Shown: positions 6,953-15,881, numbered from the stretch's first letter. The stretch is DNA of 64,000 nt from Streptomyces cupreus (GCF_014257025.1 NZ_JACMSF010000027.1:1-64000), one strand, 5' to 3'. Notes: a model not told the origin generated them from the sequence alone. Numbers and translations are program-made.

Positions 6953-9025
6953 TCAGTGGGTCGTCAGTTCCGTCGGCAGCGGCGCCCCGTGCGTGACGAT
7001 CAGGCCCGATACCGCTCGCGTCAGCGTCACGTACAGGCGGCGCAAGCCCGTCCGTTCGTCCGGTTCCCCGTCCACCACCGCCTGGGGTTCGTCCAGGACC
7101 ACGTAGTCGTACTCCAGGCCCTTCGCCAGCGACGCCGGGACCAGGGTCAGACGGGTTTCCCGGGTCGTCTCCTCGCCGGGGGACAGGTAGCCGATGCCCG
7201 CCGCACCCAGCGCCTCCGACAGCTCCGGGATCCGCGCGTCCGCCGCGATCAGCCCCGTCGAGCCCTCGTTCCGCAACAACTCCTCGCACGCGCACACCAC
7301 TTCCGATGTGCCCCCCACCGAACGCACCTCGAAGAACCCAGGGTTCTCACGGACCGATGCCACCGGCGTCAGACCCGGCGCGATGTGCGGCAGCAGACGG
7401 GAGGCGTACGTGATCACGTCCGTCGGTACCCGGAAACCCGCCGTCAGTTCCTCCACCACGCCCTCCGGCTTGCCCAGATGAGACAGCGCCTCCGCCCAAC
7501 TCCTCGTCGCCCACGGCGTCGTACCCTGCGCCAAGTCCCCCAGCACCGTCGCCGAACCCGTCGTACAGCGCCGGCCCACCGCCCGGTACTGCATGGGGGA
7601 CAGATCCTGCGCCTCGTCCAGCACCACATGCCCCAGCGAATGCGTCCGCCGGACCAGATCCGTCGCCTCGTCGATCAGCACCGCATCCGCCGCCGACCAC
7701 TTCGCCGACTTCACCGAGCGCACCGGCCGCGTCCAAAGGACCGTCTTCTGTTCGTCCTCGGTGAGCAGCCCCTCCGCATGCTCCGCGAGAAAGGCCCCAT
7801 CGCTCAGCAGCCGCAGCACCAGTTTCGCCGGCTCCACCACCGGCCAGATCGCCTTCACGGCCGCCTTCACCGCCGTATTGCGCGCCACCGCGTCCTGGAC
7901 GCGATCGTCCGGCGCCTCCCCCGAGCGCTCCATCTGCACCAGCACCGCATGCGCGATCCGCTGCGGCAGAGCCTCCCGGGCGGCGCCGTAACGGATCTCC
8001 CGGTCCAGCAACTCACCGACGATGTCCTGGAGTTCGTACGACGGCACCCGCCAGCGGCGCGAACCCCGCACCACCACGACCGGCTCCGTCGGCAGCGTCA
8101 CGTACGAGTACAGCGCCCGCCGCAACACCTCCGCCATCCTCGCGTCACCCTTGACGATCGCCGCCGCCGCGTCGTCCGTGCCATGCACCTCCACATGCCC
8201 GACCAGGTCGTCGACGGTCGCCTGCCGGACTGTCAACTCACCCAGGGCCGGGAGGACTTGCTCGATGTAGTGGAGGAAGGAACGGTTCGGGCCGATGACC
8301 AGCGTCCCCGTCCTGGCCAGCCGCTCGCGGTGGGCGTACAGCAGGTATGCCACCCGGTGCAGGCCCACCGCCGTCTTTCCGGTCCCCGGACCTCCCTGCA
8401 CGCACACCGTCCCGCCCAGACCGGACCGTACGATCTCGTCCTGCTCGGGCTGGATCGTCGCGACGATGTCCCGCATCGGGCCCACACGCGGACGCTCGAT
8501 CTCCTGCTGGAGCAGTTTGCTGGTCCGCGCCGCCTCCGCCGGGTCCGACAGATGCTCGTCCTCGTACGCCGTCAGGTCGCCGCCCGTGTAACCGAAGCGG
8601 CGGCGCAGCGCCACGTCCAGCGGGTCCTTCTTCGACGCCCGGTAGAACGGCTGCGACACCGGCGCCCGCCAGTCGATCACCATCGGGTCGCCGACGGCAT
8701 CGTGCACATGCCGGCGCCCGATGTGCAGCGTCTGATAAGCGGCCTCCGGCCGCGGGCGCTCCCCCTCCCCGCCCTCGGAACGGTCCGCGCCCGGCGCGTG
8801 CAGATAGTCGAGGCGGCCGAAGAACAGCGGGGTGTCGCTCAGGTCGGCCAGCGCCTTGATCCGCTCGTCGATCTGGTGGGCGAGGACCTCGGCGTTGACC
8901 CAGTTCGCGGTGACGTCCGTGATGTCGAGCGCCTCGACGTCCTCACGCATCGCACGCAGGGCGGCGCGGGATGAGGCGAGGTGGGAACGCTCACGGGACA
9001 GGGGATCGTCGGCGGGCGTGGACAA
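6953..9025 (-). CDS. HelD-family (UvrD/Rep-like) ATPase
   Basis: A 690-residue superfamily 1 ATPase. The N-terminal helical arm (SRERSHLASSRAALRAMRED) and the segment VIDWRAPVSQPFYRAS are typical of HelD-type proteins, which bind and recycle RNA polymerase. Walker A is GGPGTGKTAVG near residue 215, Walker B/motif II is VLDEAQDLSP, and a C-terminal helicase motif is RLYVTLTRAV. The start is TTG 9025, preceded by GGAGG seven bases upstream. Streptomycetes carry several HelD paralogues, one of which (HelR) gives rifamycin tolerance. This protein resembles a different paralogue, so an RNA-polymerase role is inferred and DNA unwinding is not excluded. Confidence 0.85.
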   Translation of the reverse strand: MSTPADDPLSRERSHLASSRAALRAMREDVEALDITDVTANWVNAEVLAHQIDERIKALADLSDTPLFFGRLDYLHAPGADRSEGGEGERPRPEAAYQTLHIGRRHVHDAVGDPMVIDWRAPVSQPFYRASKKDPLDVALRRRFGYTGGDLTAYEDEHLSDPAEAARTSKLLQQEIERPRVGPMRDIVATIQPEQDEIVRSGLGGTVCVQGGPGTGKTAVGLHRVAYLLYAHRERLARTGTLVIGPNRSFLHYIEQVLPALGELTVRQATVDDLVGHVEVHGTDDAAAAIVKGDARMAEVLRRALYSYVTLPTEPVVVVRGSRRWRVPSYELQDIVGELLDREIRYGAAREALPQRIAHAVLVQMERSGEAPDDRVQDAVARNTAVKAAVKAIWPVVEPAKLVLRLLSDGAFLAEHAEGLLTEDEQKTVLWTRPVRSVKSAKWSAADAVLIDEATDLVRRTHSLGHVVLDEAQDLSPMQYRAVGRRCTTGSATVLGDLAQGTTPWATRSWAEALSHLGKPEGVVEELTAGFRVPTDVITYASRLLPHIAPGLTPVASVRENPGFFEVRSVGGTSEVVCACEELLRNEGSTGLIAADARIPELSEALGAAGIGYLSPGEETTRETRLTLVPASLAKGLEYDYVVLDEPQAVVDGEPDERTGLRRLYVTLTRAVSGLIVTHGAPLPTELTTH

Positions 9026-9346
9026 GGGGGTGCCTCCAGTGGGCCTACGGGGTCGGGCGCTGAGAGAAGCCGTCCGGTTTCCGTCCGGCAAAGCAGGGGT
9101 GGCCCGAAGGGCCTCGGTTGAGGGTGGTGGTGGGAGACGGGTGGGCGGCACTCCGTGAGGGAGGCGGGCAAGAGCGGAGATTCTAGGTGGGCGGGGGAGG
9201 CTGAAGCCAACGGTTTTCTCGTCCCCTAGGGGACCCGGCCCTCCTCGCTGAGGGGTACACGTCGGTCCCCGGTCGTACGAGTGCCGCGCCGCGATTCGCC
9301 CCCGAGACCGATGCCCTCCTTATGTCCCGGAATCCACCATGGAGAC
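9026..9346. other. Intergenic region with a 14-bp perfect palindrome
   Basis: This 321-bp divergent spacer separates the HelD-type gene (minus) from the small gene at 9347 (plus). It holds the helD-side ribosome site (9033-9037 on the minus strand), a short hairpin GGCCC-gaa-GGGCC at 9101-9113, and the perfect palindrome GTCCCCTAGGGGAC at 9221-9234. No additional gene is convincing. I did not see a rifamycin-associated element of the HelR type. Confidence 0.5.
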
Positions 9347-9532
9347 ATGAGCGCAGCAACCATCACCCCAGCCCCCGGCCGCCCCCCGGCAGCCGGAGCC
9401 AGTCCGGTCCTCGGCAGCCACCACCACCGCCTCGGCGACGCCCTGCGCGCCGTGAAGGTCTTCGCGGGCGCCGCCTTCGACGTCGTCATCCTCGGCGAGT
9501 ACGGCGAGGAGGCGGGCGTCCGCCGCAGGTGA
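9347..9532 (+). CDS. Small conserved hypothetical protein (61 aa)
   Basis: A 61-residue protein: a Pro/Ala-rich head (PAPGRPPAAGASPVLGSHHH) followed by LGDALRAVKVFAGAAFDVVI and a charged end. There is no recognisable domain; the central helix could be amphipathic or weakly membrane-associated. The sequence is one I associate with many streptomycete genomes in this setting. ATG 9347 has GGAG just upstream (9341-9344), with short spacing. It ends 12 bp before the convergent XPB-type helicase gene. Function unknown. Confidence 0.6.
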   Translation: MSAATITPAPGRPPAAGASPVLGSHHHRLGDALRAVKVFAGAAFDVVILGEYGEEAGVRRR

Positions 9533-9544
9533 GGTCTTGGCGGT

Positions 9545-11188
9545 TCAGCTCTCCGCGAGGATCTCGTCCGCGTCCATGATCCGGTACGCGTACCCCTGCT
9601 CCGCCAGGAACCGCTGCCGGTGTGCGGCGAAGTCCTGGTCGAGGGTGTCGCGGGCGACCACCGAGTAGAAGTGCGCCTGGTGGCCGTCGGCCTTCGGGCG
9701 CAGGACGCGGCCGAGGCGCTGGGCCTCCTCCTGGCGGGAGCCGAAGGTACCCGAGACCTGGATGGCGACCGTGGCCTCCGGCAGGTCGATGGAGAAGTTG
9801 GCGACCTTCGAGACGACCAGCACGCTGATCTCGCCCTCCCGGAAGGCGTCGAAGAGCTTCTCGCGCTGGGCGTTGGAGGTCTCGCCCTTGATGACGGGGG
9901 CGTTCAAGTGCTCGCCCAGTTCGTCGAGTTGGTCGATGTACTGGCCGATCACCAGGATCTGCTGGCCCGCGAACCGCCGTACCAGAGACTCCGTCACCTT
10001 CCGCTTGGTCGCGGTCGTCGCACAGAAGCGGTACTTCTCCTCGGTCTCGGCGGTGGCGTACGCGAGCCGCTCGGACTCGGTGAGGTTGACCCGGACCTCG
10101 ACACAGTCGGCGGGCGCGATGTAGCCCTGCGCCTCGATCTCCTTCCAGGGCGCGTCGAACCGCTTGGGGCCGATGAGCGAGAAGACGTCCGACTCGCGGC
10201 CGTCCTCGCGGACCAGGGTCGCCGTCAGGCCCAGCCGCCGCCGCGCCTGGAGGTCGGCGGTGAACTTGAAGACCGGAGCGGGCAGCAGATGCACCTCGTC
10301 GTAGACGATCAGCCCCCAGTCCCGGGAGTCGAACAGCTCCAGATGCGGATAGACGCCCTTGCGCTTCGTCGTCAGCACCTGGTACGTGGCGATGGTGACG
10401 GGCCGGATCTCCTTCTTCGTCCCGCTGTACTCGCCGATCTCGTCCTCGGTGAGCGAGGTCCGCTTCACCAGCTCGTGCTTCCACTGCCGGGCGGAGACGG
10501 TGTTCGTGACGAGGATGAGGGTGGTCGACTTGGCCTGCGCCATCGACCCGGCGCCGACGAGCGTCTTTCCGGCACCACAGGGCAGTACGACGACCCCGCT
10601 CCCGCCGTGCCAGAAGTTCTCCACGGCCTGCTTCTGGTACGGCCGAAGCGCCCAGCCCTCCTCGGCCAGCTCGATCGGATGCGCCTCACCGTCGACGTAC
10701 CCGGCGAGGTCCTCGGCCGGCCAGCCCAGCTTCAGCAGCGTCTGCTTGATCTGCCCGCGCTCGGAGGGGTGGACGACGACGGTGTCCGGGTCGATCCGGG
10801 CCCCGACGAGCGGGATGATCCGCTTGGACCGCAGGATCTCCTCCAGCACCGGCCGGTCGGTGGTCGTGAGGACGAGCCCGTGCGCGGGGTGCCTGGAGAG
10901 CGTCAGCCTGCCGTACCGGTCCATCGTCTCGGCGATGTCGACGAGCAGCGCGTGCGGCACCGGATACCGGCTGTACTGCACGAGCGCGTCCACGACCTGC
11001 TCGGCGTCATGCCCGGCGGCACGCGCGTTCCACAGCCCGAGCGGGGTCACCCGGTAGGTGTGGATGTGCTCCGGCGCCCGCTCCAGCTCGGCGAACGGCG
11101 CGATGGCCCGACGGCATGCGTCGGCCTGCTCGTGGTCGACTTCCAGGAGCAAGGTCTTGTCGGACTGGACGATCAGCGGTCCGTTCAC
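9545..11188 (-). CDS. XPB/Ssl2-type DNA repair helicase
   Basis: A 547-residue superfamily 2 helicase of the bacterial XPB group. Residues 1-130 form the XPB N-terminal damage-recognition-like region (HIHTYRVTPLGLWNARAAG). The ATPase core has Walker A PCGAGKT at about 203-209 and the DEVH box at 297-300. Motif III is LTATL, and the second RecA domain ends with QRLGRVLRPK. The family is thought to remodel damaged DNA in a nucleotide-excision-like role; its bacterial function is not settled. ATG 11188 opens the conserved sequence MNGPLIVQSDKTLLLEV. The partner gene lies 60 bp upstream on the same strand. Confidence 0.93.
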   Translation of the reverse strand: MNGPLIVQSDKTLLLEVDHEQADACRRAIAPFAELERAPEHIHTYRVTPLGLWNARAAGHDAEQVVDALVQYSRYPVPHALLVDIAETMDRYGRLTLSRHPAHGLVLTTTDRPVLEEILRSKRIIPLVGARIDPDTVVVHPSERGQIKQTLLKLGWPAEDLAGYVDGEAHPIELAEEGWALRPYQKQAVENFWHGGSGVVVLPCGAGKTLVGAGSMAQAKSTTLILVTNTVSARQWKHELVKRTSLTEDEIGEYSGTKKEIRPVTIATYQVLTTKRKGVYPHLELFDSRDWGLIVYDEVHLLPAPVFKFTADLQARRRLGLTATLVREDGRESDVFSLIGPKRFDAPWKEIEAQGYIAPADCVEVRVNLTESERLAYATAETEEKYRFCATTATKRKVTESLVRRFAGQQILVIGQYIDQLDELGEHLNAPVIKGETSNAQREKLFDAFREGEISVLVVSKVANFSIDLPEATVAIQVSGTFGSRQEEAQRLGRVLRPKADGHQAHFYSVVARDTLDQDFAAHRQRFLAEQGYAYRIMDADEILAES

Positions 11189-11248
11189 GTACGCATCCCT
11201 CCGGACTGGTCCAAACGTCCAGTGTGCCGCAACCGGGAACGATCAAGC

Positions 11249-13768
11249 TCAGTCGTCCGCGAGCTCGGCCACCCCGGTGACCCGGTGCAGCGGGTACGTC
11301 CGTACCTCGTCCGCCGTGTGGTCGTACGCCGTGACGAAGCCGCCCTCCACGCGGATGGGGGCGATGACGCGTTGGCTGGCGGCGCCCTCGGCGTTGACGT
11401 AGCCGATCCAGAGGGCCTCGCCGGTGAGGACGGCGGCCTGCATGGTGGCGAGGGTCTCGGCGGAGCTGGTGCGGGGGAGTTCGCCGCCGGAGAGCGGGGG
11501 CTGTTTGCGGGGGGTCGTGGAGGCCATGTCGCCCGCTCTGATCGCGCGGATCGCCGCCGAGAGCAGGGTCGCGTCGGGGACCGGGGGGCCGTCCGGAACC
11601 GGTTCGGGGGCCGCGCGCGGTGGGGTGCGGTGGGCCAGGGCGCGGGTGATCAGGACATCGCCCTCGGCGGACTCGGCGGCCGGGGCGAAGCCCATCGCGC
11701 GCAGGCCGTCCAGCAGGGCGGCCGGGTCGGCCTGGGCGGCCAGGACCGTCGGGGCGAGGCGGCGCAGGCGCAGGCCCGCGGCGCGCTTGTCGGCGAGGAT
11801 CTCGTTCAGCAGGGCGTCGTCGTCGCAGCGGACGTAGGCGGAGGCCGCGCCGACCCGGAGATGGCCGTGCTTACGGGCCACGTCGTCGATCAGATACGTC
11901 AGCGGCTGCGGTACCGGCGTGCGGGAGTGCGCGGTGAGGAAGGCGTGCAGGTCCGAGGCGGACTGGCCGGCGTCCAGGGCACGGCGCACCGAGCCGGGCG
12001 TGAAGCGGTACACCGTCGCGCCGCCCTTCGACTCCACGTCCGCCAGCACCCCGAGCATGTCCGCGAGCGGGCGCTGAAGCGGGCCGGGGGCCACCGCGGT
12101 CAGGTCCGCCTGGAGCAGGACGTGGTCCAGGGGTTCGGGCAGGAGGGGAGCCAGGAGGCGGGCGGCCGCCGCGGAGGCCGTCGCCCGTTCGGGCGGGGAG
12201 AGGGGGGCGGCCGTGGGGGCGGGGCGGTGGTGGACGGGGAGCTTGTCGCCGGGGCCGGTGGGGGGCTCCTCGTGCCTGTGCGGCTTCGGCTCCGGTGCGC
12301 CCAGCAGGGCGCGGCCGTGTGCCGACAGGGCGCCCCGGCCGGTCACGCCCAGCATCTCGGCCTCCGCCAGCGTCCACCGGGCCAGCTGTGCGCGCAGGTC
12401 GTCGTCCTTCTGCGGGCCGCGCAACGGGCGCTCCCAGCGCAGCCGGGCGAGCACCGACTCCGCGCTCGGGGCGGCGCCCTCCGGAAGTCCGGCCAGCAGG
12501 GTCAGCACCCGGTGCCGTACCTCGGGGGCGGCGGAGCGGTCGAGGCCGGGGCCGAGAGCGGAGAGCGTACGGTCCTTGGCGTCCCGCCCGCCGATCAGGC
12601 CCGACGTCCGGGTCGCCGTCAGCCAGGCCCCCGCGAGCTGCGCCCAGCGGCGGTCCGGGGACTGCTCAAGCCACTCGTCGTAGGCCGGGGTCGCCGCGTA
12701 CCGCTCTTCGGCCTCGCCGTCGGAGGCGAGCAGGCCCGCCGCGTAGGCGAGCTCGACCCAGAACGCGGCCACCGGCTCGGCGACGTCCAGCGCCACGGCC
12801 GTGCGCTTGAGGTCGCGGACGCTCAGACCGCCGGCCCGCAGTACCGCCGGGCCGCCCTCGTCCCAGTCCTTCAGCAGCTCCTCGACGGTCGCGAGCGTGG
12901 TGTACGCCTGTCCGGCCGCCGTCGTGTCCACAACCTGTGGACGGTGCGTGGCGGTGGTCTCCACGGCGGGCGGAAGCGGCTCGGTGGTGCGGTGCGCGTG
13001 GCCGCCGCGCAGGTGCAGGGCCACTTCGCGGGGGAGTACGACCGTCCCCGGCGTCGTCGGGAGCAGCAGGCCGCGGTCCAGGAGCCAGCGCAGCCGGGGA
13101 GCCGGGTCGGCGGTGACCTGGCCGTACGGCGGGCCCCAGATCAGACGGGTCAGGACGTCGAGGGACTCGGCGGGGGCGCCTGCTAGCAGGGCGGACATCC
13201 GGTGCCGGTCGGTGAACAGGGCGGTGAGCGAGGTGACGGCGGAGACCGCGTCGTGGGTGGACGGCAGTCCGGCAGCGGTGACGATCTCCTGGATACGGCC
13301 CGGGGACATGCCCGACGTGGCTTCCCGTACGGTCGGGCCGAGGCCCGTGGGGGACGGGCGCTGCGGGGTGGGCGTGAGCAGCTCGCGGGCCGTGCGGACG
13401 AGACGCAGGCGGTCGTCGTCGCCCCAGACGAGTGCCTGCTCGCGGAGGAGGGCGACGGCTCGGGGGAGGGCGCTCTCGACGGCGGGGTCGCCCTCGTCGC
13501 CGGCCATCAGGCCGAGGAGTTCGTCGTACGGGGCCGGGTCCGCGGCCACCGCCAGGGCCTCCGCCGTCTGCAGAGCGAAGCGGTCCAGGCGTTCCAGGGC
13601 GCGTACGACCGAGGCGCGGGTGCCGGCCCTTGTCGCGAGCTGGGTGAGGTCCGTCGGGACGGGGGTGATGAGGTCGGGGCGGGCGCGCAGGAGTACGGCC
13701 AGGGAGGCGTCGTCCCGCGCGCGGAGCGCTTCCGCGAGGGAACGGGGCGGGGGTGCCGGGTCGCTCAT
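11249..13768 (-). CDS. Helicase C-terminal (Helicase_C_3)-domain protein, XPB partner
   Basis: An 839-residue protein with no Walker motifs. The N-terminal part (SLAEALRARDDASLAVLLRA, LDRFALQTAEALAV) contains winged-helix-like repeats. The C-terminal third (LLQADLTAVAPGPLQRPLAD and VYRFTPGSVRRALDAG) matches the helicase_C_3/XPB-Ssl2-like domain, then LTYLIDDVARKHGHLRVG. The last part is a WYL-like strand set (EALWIGYVNAEGAASQRVI). It is regularly found beside XPB in actinobacteria and may be its non-catalytic cofactor. I chose ATG 13768; an in-frame GTG lies nine bases upstream. Confidence 0.85.
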   Translation of the reverse strand: MSDPAPPPRSLAEALRARDDASLAVLLRARPDLITPVPTDLTQLATRAGTRASVVRALERLDRFALQTAEALAVAADPAPYDELLGLMAGDEGDPAVESALPRAVALLREQALVWGDDDRLRLVRTARELLTPTPQRPSPTGLGPTVREATSGMSPGRIQEIVTAAGLPSTHDAVSAVTSLTALFTDRHRMSALLAGAPAESLDVLTRLIWGPPYGQVTADPAPRLRWLLDRGLLLPTTPGTVVLPREVALHLRGGHAHRTTEPLPPAVETTATHRPQVVDTTAAGQAYTTLATVEELLKDWDEGGPAVLRAGGLSVRDLKRTAVALDVAEPVAAFWVELAYAAGLLASDGEAEERYAATPAYDEWLEQSPDRRWAQLAGAWLTATRTSGLIGGRDAKDRTLSALGPGLDRSAAPEVRHRVLTLLAGLPEGAAPSAESVLARLRWERPLRGPQKDDDLRAQLARWTLAEAEMLGVTGRGALSAHGRALLGAPEPKPHRHEEPPTGPGDKLPVHHRPAPTAAPLSPPERATASAAAARLLAPLLPEPLDHVLLQADLTAVAPGPLQRPLADMLGVLADVESKGGATVYRFTPGSVRRALDAGQSASDLHAFLTAHSRTPVPQPLTYLIDDVARKHGHLRVGAASAYVRCDDDALLNEILADKRAAGLRLRRLAPTVLAAQADPAALLDGLRAMGFAPAAESAEGDVLITRALAHRTPPRAAPEPVPDGPPVPDATLLSAAIRAIRAGDMASTTPRKQPPLSGGELPRTSSAETLATMQAAVLTGEALWIGYVNAEGAASQRVIAPIRVEGGFVTAYDHTADEVRTYPLHRVTGVAELADD

Positions 13769-13857
13769 CCGACCCACGTTATCGGTTCGGTACGTCTGTG
13801 GTCTTCGCCTGCGTCACACGGTGCCCGGTGCCGGGCGCGGCTGGGTAGGTGGTCCGA

Positions 13858-13869
13858 CGCGGTACCTTC
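13858..13869 (+). promoter_or_regulatory. CGCGGTACCTTC box, candidate -10 region
   Basis: The 12-mer CGCGGTACCTTC recurs exactly at 21032-21043. Each copy lies a short distance before a plus-strand gene (44 and 28 bp before the start codon). TACCTT fits a loose TAnnnT -10 element. No good -35 is visible for this copy. Confidence 0.3.
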
Positions 13870-13912
13870 GTGGCGCGGGGTTTTCAACGTGCCGACCCCC
13901 GGAGGGACTTCG

Positions 13913-14881
13913 GTGGGGATTGAGAGTGACCAGGTCGTCTACGAGTATCTGAGCCGTGTCGGCGACGTGGCCCAGCAGCGGCAGTTGCCGTCGAGTGTTC
14001 GGATGCGGCTCGTTTCCGAGTTGCGGAACGAGATCGACCGGCGCCGGGCCAAGGTTCCCGTCGACAGTCCCGCCGCCGTGCGCCGGATCATCGCCCGGCT
14101 CGGTACCCCGGACGAGGTCGTCATCGCGGCCGGTGGCAACGGCGGGGCGGCGCCCCGGGCACCGGCCGCCTCCGTGCCCGTACAGCCCGATGGGGACGAA
14201 AAAGAAGTGCGGGCCAAGGGGTTGCGGCGGATCGTGCCCCGGCCTCGGCCCGCCGAGGCCGATCACGGGGGCGACGACGTTCCCTCCTCGCCGCATCTCG
14301 CCGGCACCCATGAGCTCGGCGACAGTGCCGCCCAGCCCGACTGGTGGCGGGTGGACTCCAGTCCGTTCGGGGTCGGGGACGAGGTTCCCGGGTTCGTCGG
14401 CGGCGTCGAGATTCCCGAGCTGCTCAAGCCGCCACCGCCGAAAGATCCGCAAGAGCCGAAGAAGGAGGCCGAGGCTCCTGCCGTCGTCGAGGAGGAGCCC
14501 GCCCCGCGGCGGCGGTTCCGCGTCCTGCCCGCCTCCGGGTGGAAGAACCGGCAGAACCCCCTCCTCCTGCTCGCCGCCGCCCTCCTGCTCACCGGTGCCG
14601 TCATCGGCAACCTCGTCGTCCTGATCCTCGGCTGGCTCCTCGCCTACGGCTCCCGCAGGCTGACCGACGCCGAGAAGAAGGGCGCCGTCATCGTGCTGCC
14701 CGGACTCGCGGCCACCGCCGGTGTCGTGTGGCTGTGGGGACGTACCGACGGCCGCTGGGGCGACCCCATCGCCGAGGGGCAGATGAACGACGCCGTCGCC
14801 GAGACCTGGCCCTGGGTCGTGCGGGGCGCCGCGGTCGCCTCGGCGCTGTACCTGGTGTGGCGGTCGCAGAGGCAGAAGTAG
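13913..14881 (+). CDS. Membrane protein with C-terminal helices
   Basis: A 322-residue protein. Residues 1-75 form a soluble helical domain (VYEYLSRVGDVAQQRQLPSS, then LRNEIDRRRAKVPVDSPAAV and IIARLGTPDEVVIAAGG) resembling the cytoplasmic head of HAAS/DUF1700-type signalling proteins. A long Pro/Glu-rich linker follows, then at least three membrane segments near the C-terminus (NPLLLLAAALLLTGAVIGN, a following ILGWLLAYG segment, and VIVLPGLAATAGVVWLWG). The GTG at 13913 has GGAGG seven bases upstream (13901-13905). No enzymatic motif is seen. The HAD hydrolase gene follows after 32 nt. The role is unknown. Confidence 0.75.
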   Translation: MGIESDQVVYEYLSRVGDVAQQRQLPSSVRMRLVSELRNEIDRRRAKVPVDSPAAVRRIIARLGTPDEVVIAAGGNGGAAPRAPAASVPVQPDGDEKEVRAKGLRRIVPRPRPAEADHGGDDVPSSPHLAGTHELGDSAAQPDWWRVDSSPFGVGDEVPGFVGGVEIPELLKPPPPKDPQEPKKEAEAPAVVEEEPAPRRRFRVLPASGWKNRQNPLLLLAAALLLTGAVIGNLVVLILGWLLAYGSRRLTDAEKKGAVIVLPGLAATAGVVWLWGRTDGRWGDPIAEGQMNDAVAETWPWVVRGAAVASALYLVWRSQRQK

Positions 14882-14913
14882 GTCCGTCGCGGGCGCTGGG
14901 CACAATGGCCCAT

Positions 14914-15552
14914 ATGGCCTCCACCGAGAACCCCGCGCCCGCCCTCACCGTCGGCTTCGACCTCGACATGACCCTCATCGACTCCCGGCCCGGCATCCAC
15001 GCCTGCTATCGGGCGCTCGCGGAGCGGACGGGGACGTACATCGACGCCGACCTGGTGGTCACGCGGCTCGGGCCGCCGCCGGAGACGGAGCTGGCCCACT
15101 GGTACCCGGCGGACCAGGTGCCTGCCATGGCCGACCTGTACCGCTCGCTGTACCCGGAACACGGCGTCGCCGGCGCTACGGCGCTGCCCGGCGCGCGGGA
15201 GGCGATCGCGGCGATACGGGCGTTCGGCGGACGCGCGATCATCGTCACCGCCAAGTACGAGCCCAACGCCAAGCTCCAGGTGGAGTGTGTGGGCCTGGAG
15301 CCCGACGCGGTCATCGGCAGCCTGTGGGCCGAGCAGAAGGCCGAGGCGCTGCGCGAACACGGGGCGAGCGTGTACGTCGGCGACCACGTGGGCGACATTC
15401 GCGGTGCACGAGCCGCCGGGGCACTGTCGGTCGCCGTGCCGACCGGGCCCTGCCCGGCGGAGGAGCTGACCGCGGCCGGTGCCGACGTCGTGCTCGCCGA
15501 CCTCACGCACTTCCCGCAGTGGCTGGCGGGCTACTGGCCCGCCCGCGCCTGA
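14914..15552 (+). CDS. HAD-family hydrolase (phosphoglycolate phosphatase-like)
   Basis: A 212-residue haloacid-dehalogenase phosphatase. Motif I is FDLDMTLID near residue 17, with the Asp nucleophile and the +2 Asp. Motif II is IIVTAK, with the Thr, motif III is the lysine region KAEALREHG, and motif IV is VYVGDHVGDIRGARAAG. The small cap between motifs I and II fits the Gph/PGPase-like subfamily, whose substrates are small phosphate esters. Two in-frame ATGs exist (14905 and 14914); the second gives MASTENPAP and is preferred. The gene end overlaps the convergent membrane-protein gene by 22 bp. Confidence 0.88.
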   Translation: MASTENPAPALTVGFDLDMTLIDSRPGIHACYRALAERTGTYIDADLVVTRLGPPPETELAHWYPADQVPAMADLYRSLYPEHGVAGATALPGAREAIAAIRAFGGRAIIVTAKYEPNAKLQVECVGLEPDAVIGSLWAEQKAEALREHGASVYVGDHVGDIRGARAAGALSVAVPTGPCPAEELTAAGADVVLADLTHFPQWLAGYWPARA

Positions 15553-15779
15553 CGGCGCCCCGCCGCAATCGACTGGAGCACGCCCACGCCCGCGATCAGG
15601 AAACCGAGGCCCATGAGCATGCTCAGTCCGAACATGTACGTCGGAAAAGGCGTCGTCCCGAGCAGCAGCGGGGCCACCGTGACCACAGTGGCCACGGCAC
15701 CGATGAAGAACACGACCGCTCCGACTCGGATCAGTCGGTCACCGGGCGCGGCGGAATTCGTTTGGGTTTTGTCACGCAC
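15531..15779 (-). CDS. Small two-helix membrane protein
   Basis: An 82-residue protein with two clear membrane segments (VGAVVFFIGAVATVVTVAPL and MFGLSMLMGLGFLIAGVGVL) joined by a short loop, and a basic C-terminal tail (GRRQARAGQ). GTG 15779 gives MRDKTQTNSAAPGDR; a longer frame to 15812 is open but looks less natural. It overlaps the 3' end of the HAD gene by 22 bp on the opposite strand and diverges from the cold-shock gene. Function unknown. Confidence 0.7.
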   Translation of the reverse strand: MRDKTQTNSAAPGDRLIRVGAVVFFIGAVATVVTVAPLLLGTTPFPTYMFGLSMLMGLGFLIAGVGVLQSIAAGRRQARAGQ

Positions 15780-15824
15780 CGGACCAGGGTAGTTCCCTGC
15801 GCGAAGGAACAACCGGGGGACGTC

Positions 15825-15852
15825 TTGTCACCCGCCCGAAGACCATTAGCCT
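15825..15852 (+). promoter_or_regulatory. Promoter of the cold-shock gene
   Basis: TTGTCA (15825-15830), a 16-bp spacer and TAGCCT (15847-15852) make a good sigma-70/HrdB-type promoter. The predicted start near 15859 places the hairpin at 15860-15881 at the very 5' end of the transcript, leaving a leader of about 85 nt before the GTG at 15944. Confidence 0.55.
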
Positions 15853-15859
15853 TGGTACC

Positions 15860-15881
15860 GGCGGGTCATGGTCGACCCGCC
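15860..15881 (+). other. 5'-terminal leader hairpin of the cold-shock mRNA
   Basis: GGCGGGTC (15860-15867), loop atggtc, GACCCGCC (15874-15881): an 8-bp perfect stem. It sits where the transcript should begin. Cold-shock mRNAs often carry structured leaders that control stability or translation; a protective 5' stem is one possibility, and a terminator is unlikely because no T run follows. Confidence 0.5.

Noticed and set aside
6956..8974. Plus-strand open frame of 672 codons
   Set aside because: Antisense to the HelD-type ATPase; very Arg/Gln-rich product without similarity.
6953..9025. Assignment as the rifamycin-tolerance factor HelR
   Set aside because: The N-terminal arm and central sequence differ from HelR as I know it, and no rifamycin-associated element is seen upstream. 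Kept as HelD family only.
9026..9151. N-terminal extension of the HelD-type protein
   Set aside because: The frame is open but Pro/Arg-rich, while TTG 9025 has a GGAGG ribosome site and starts the conserved sequence.
9620..13186. Plus-strand open frame of 1188 codons
   Set aside because: It lies antisense to the XPB helicase and its partner, whose motifs are clear. Its product is Arg/Gly/Val-rich with no domain, a typical high-GC shadow.
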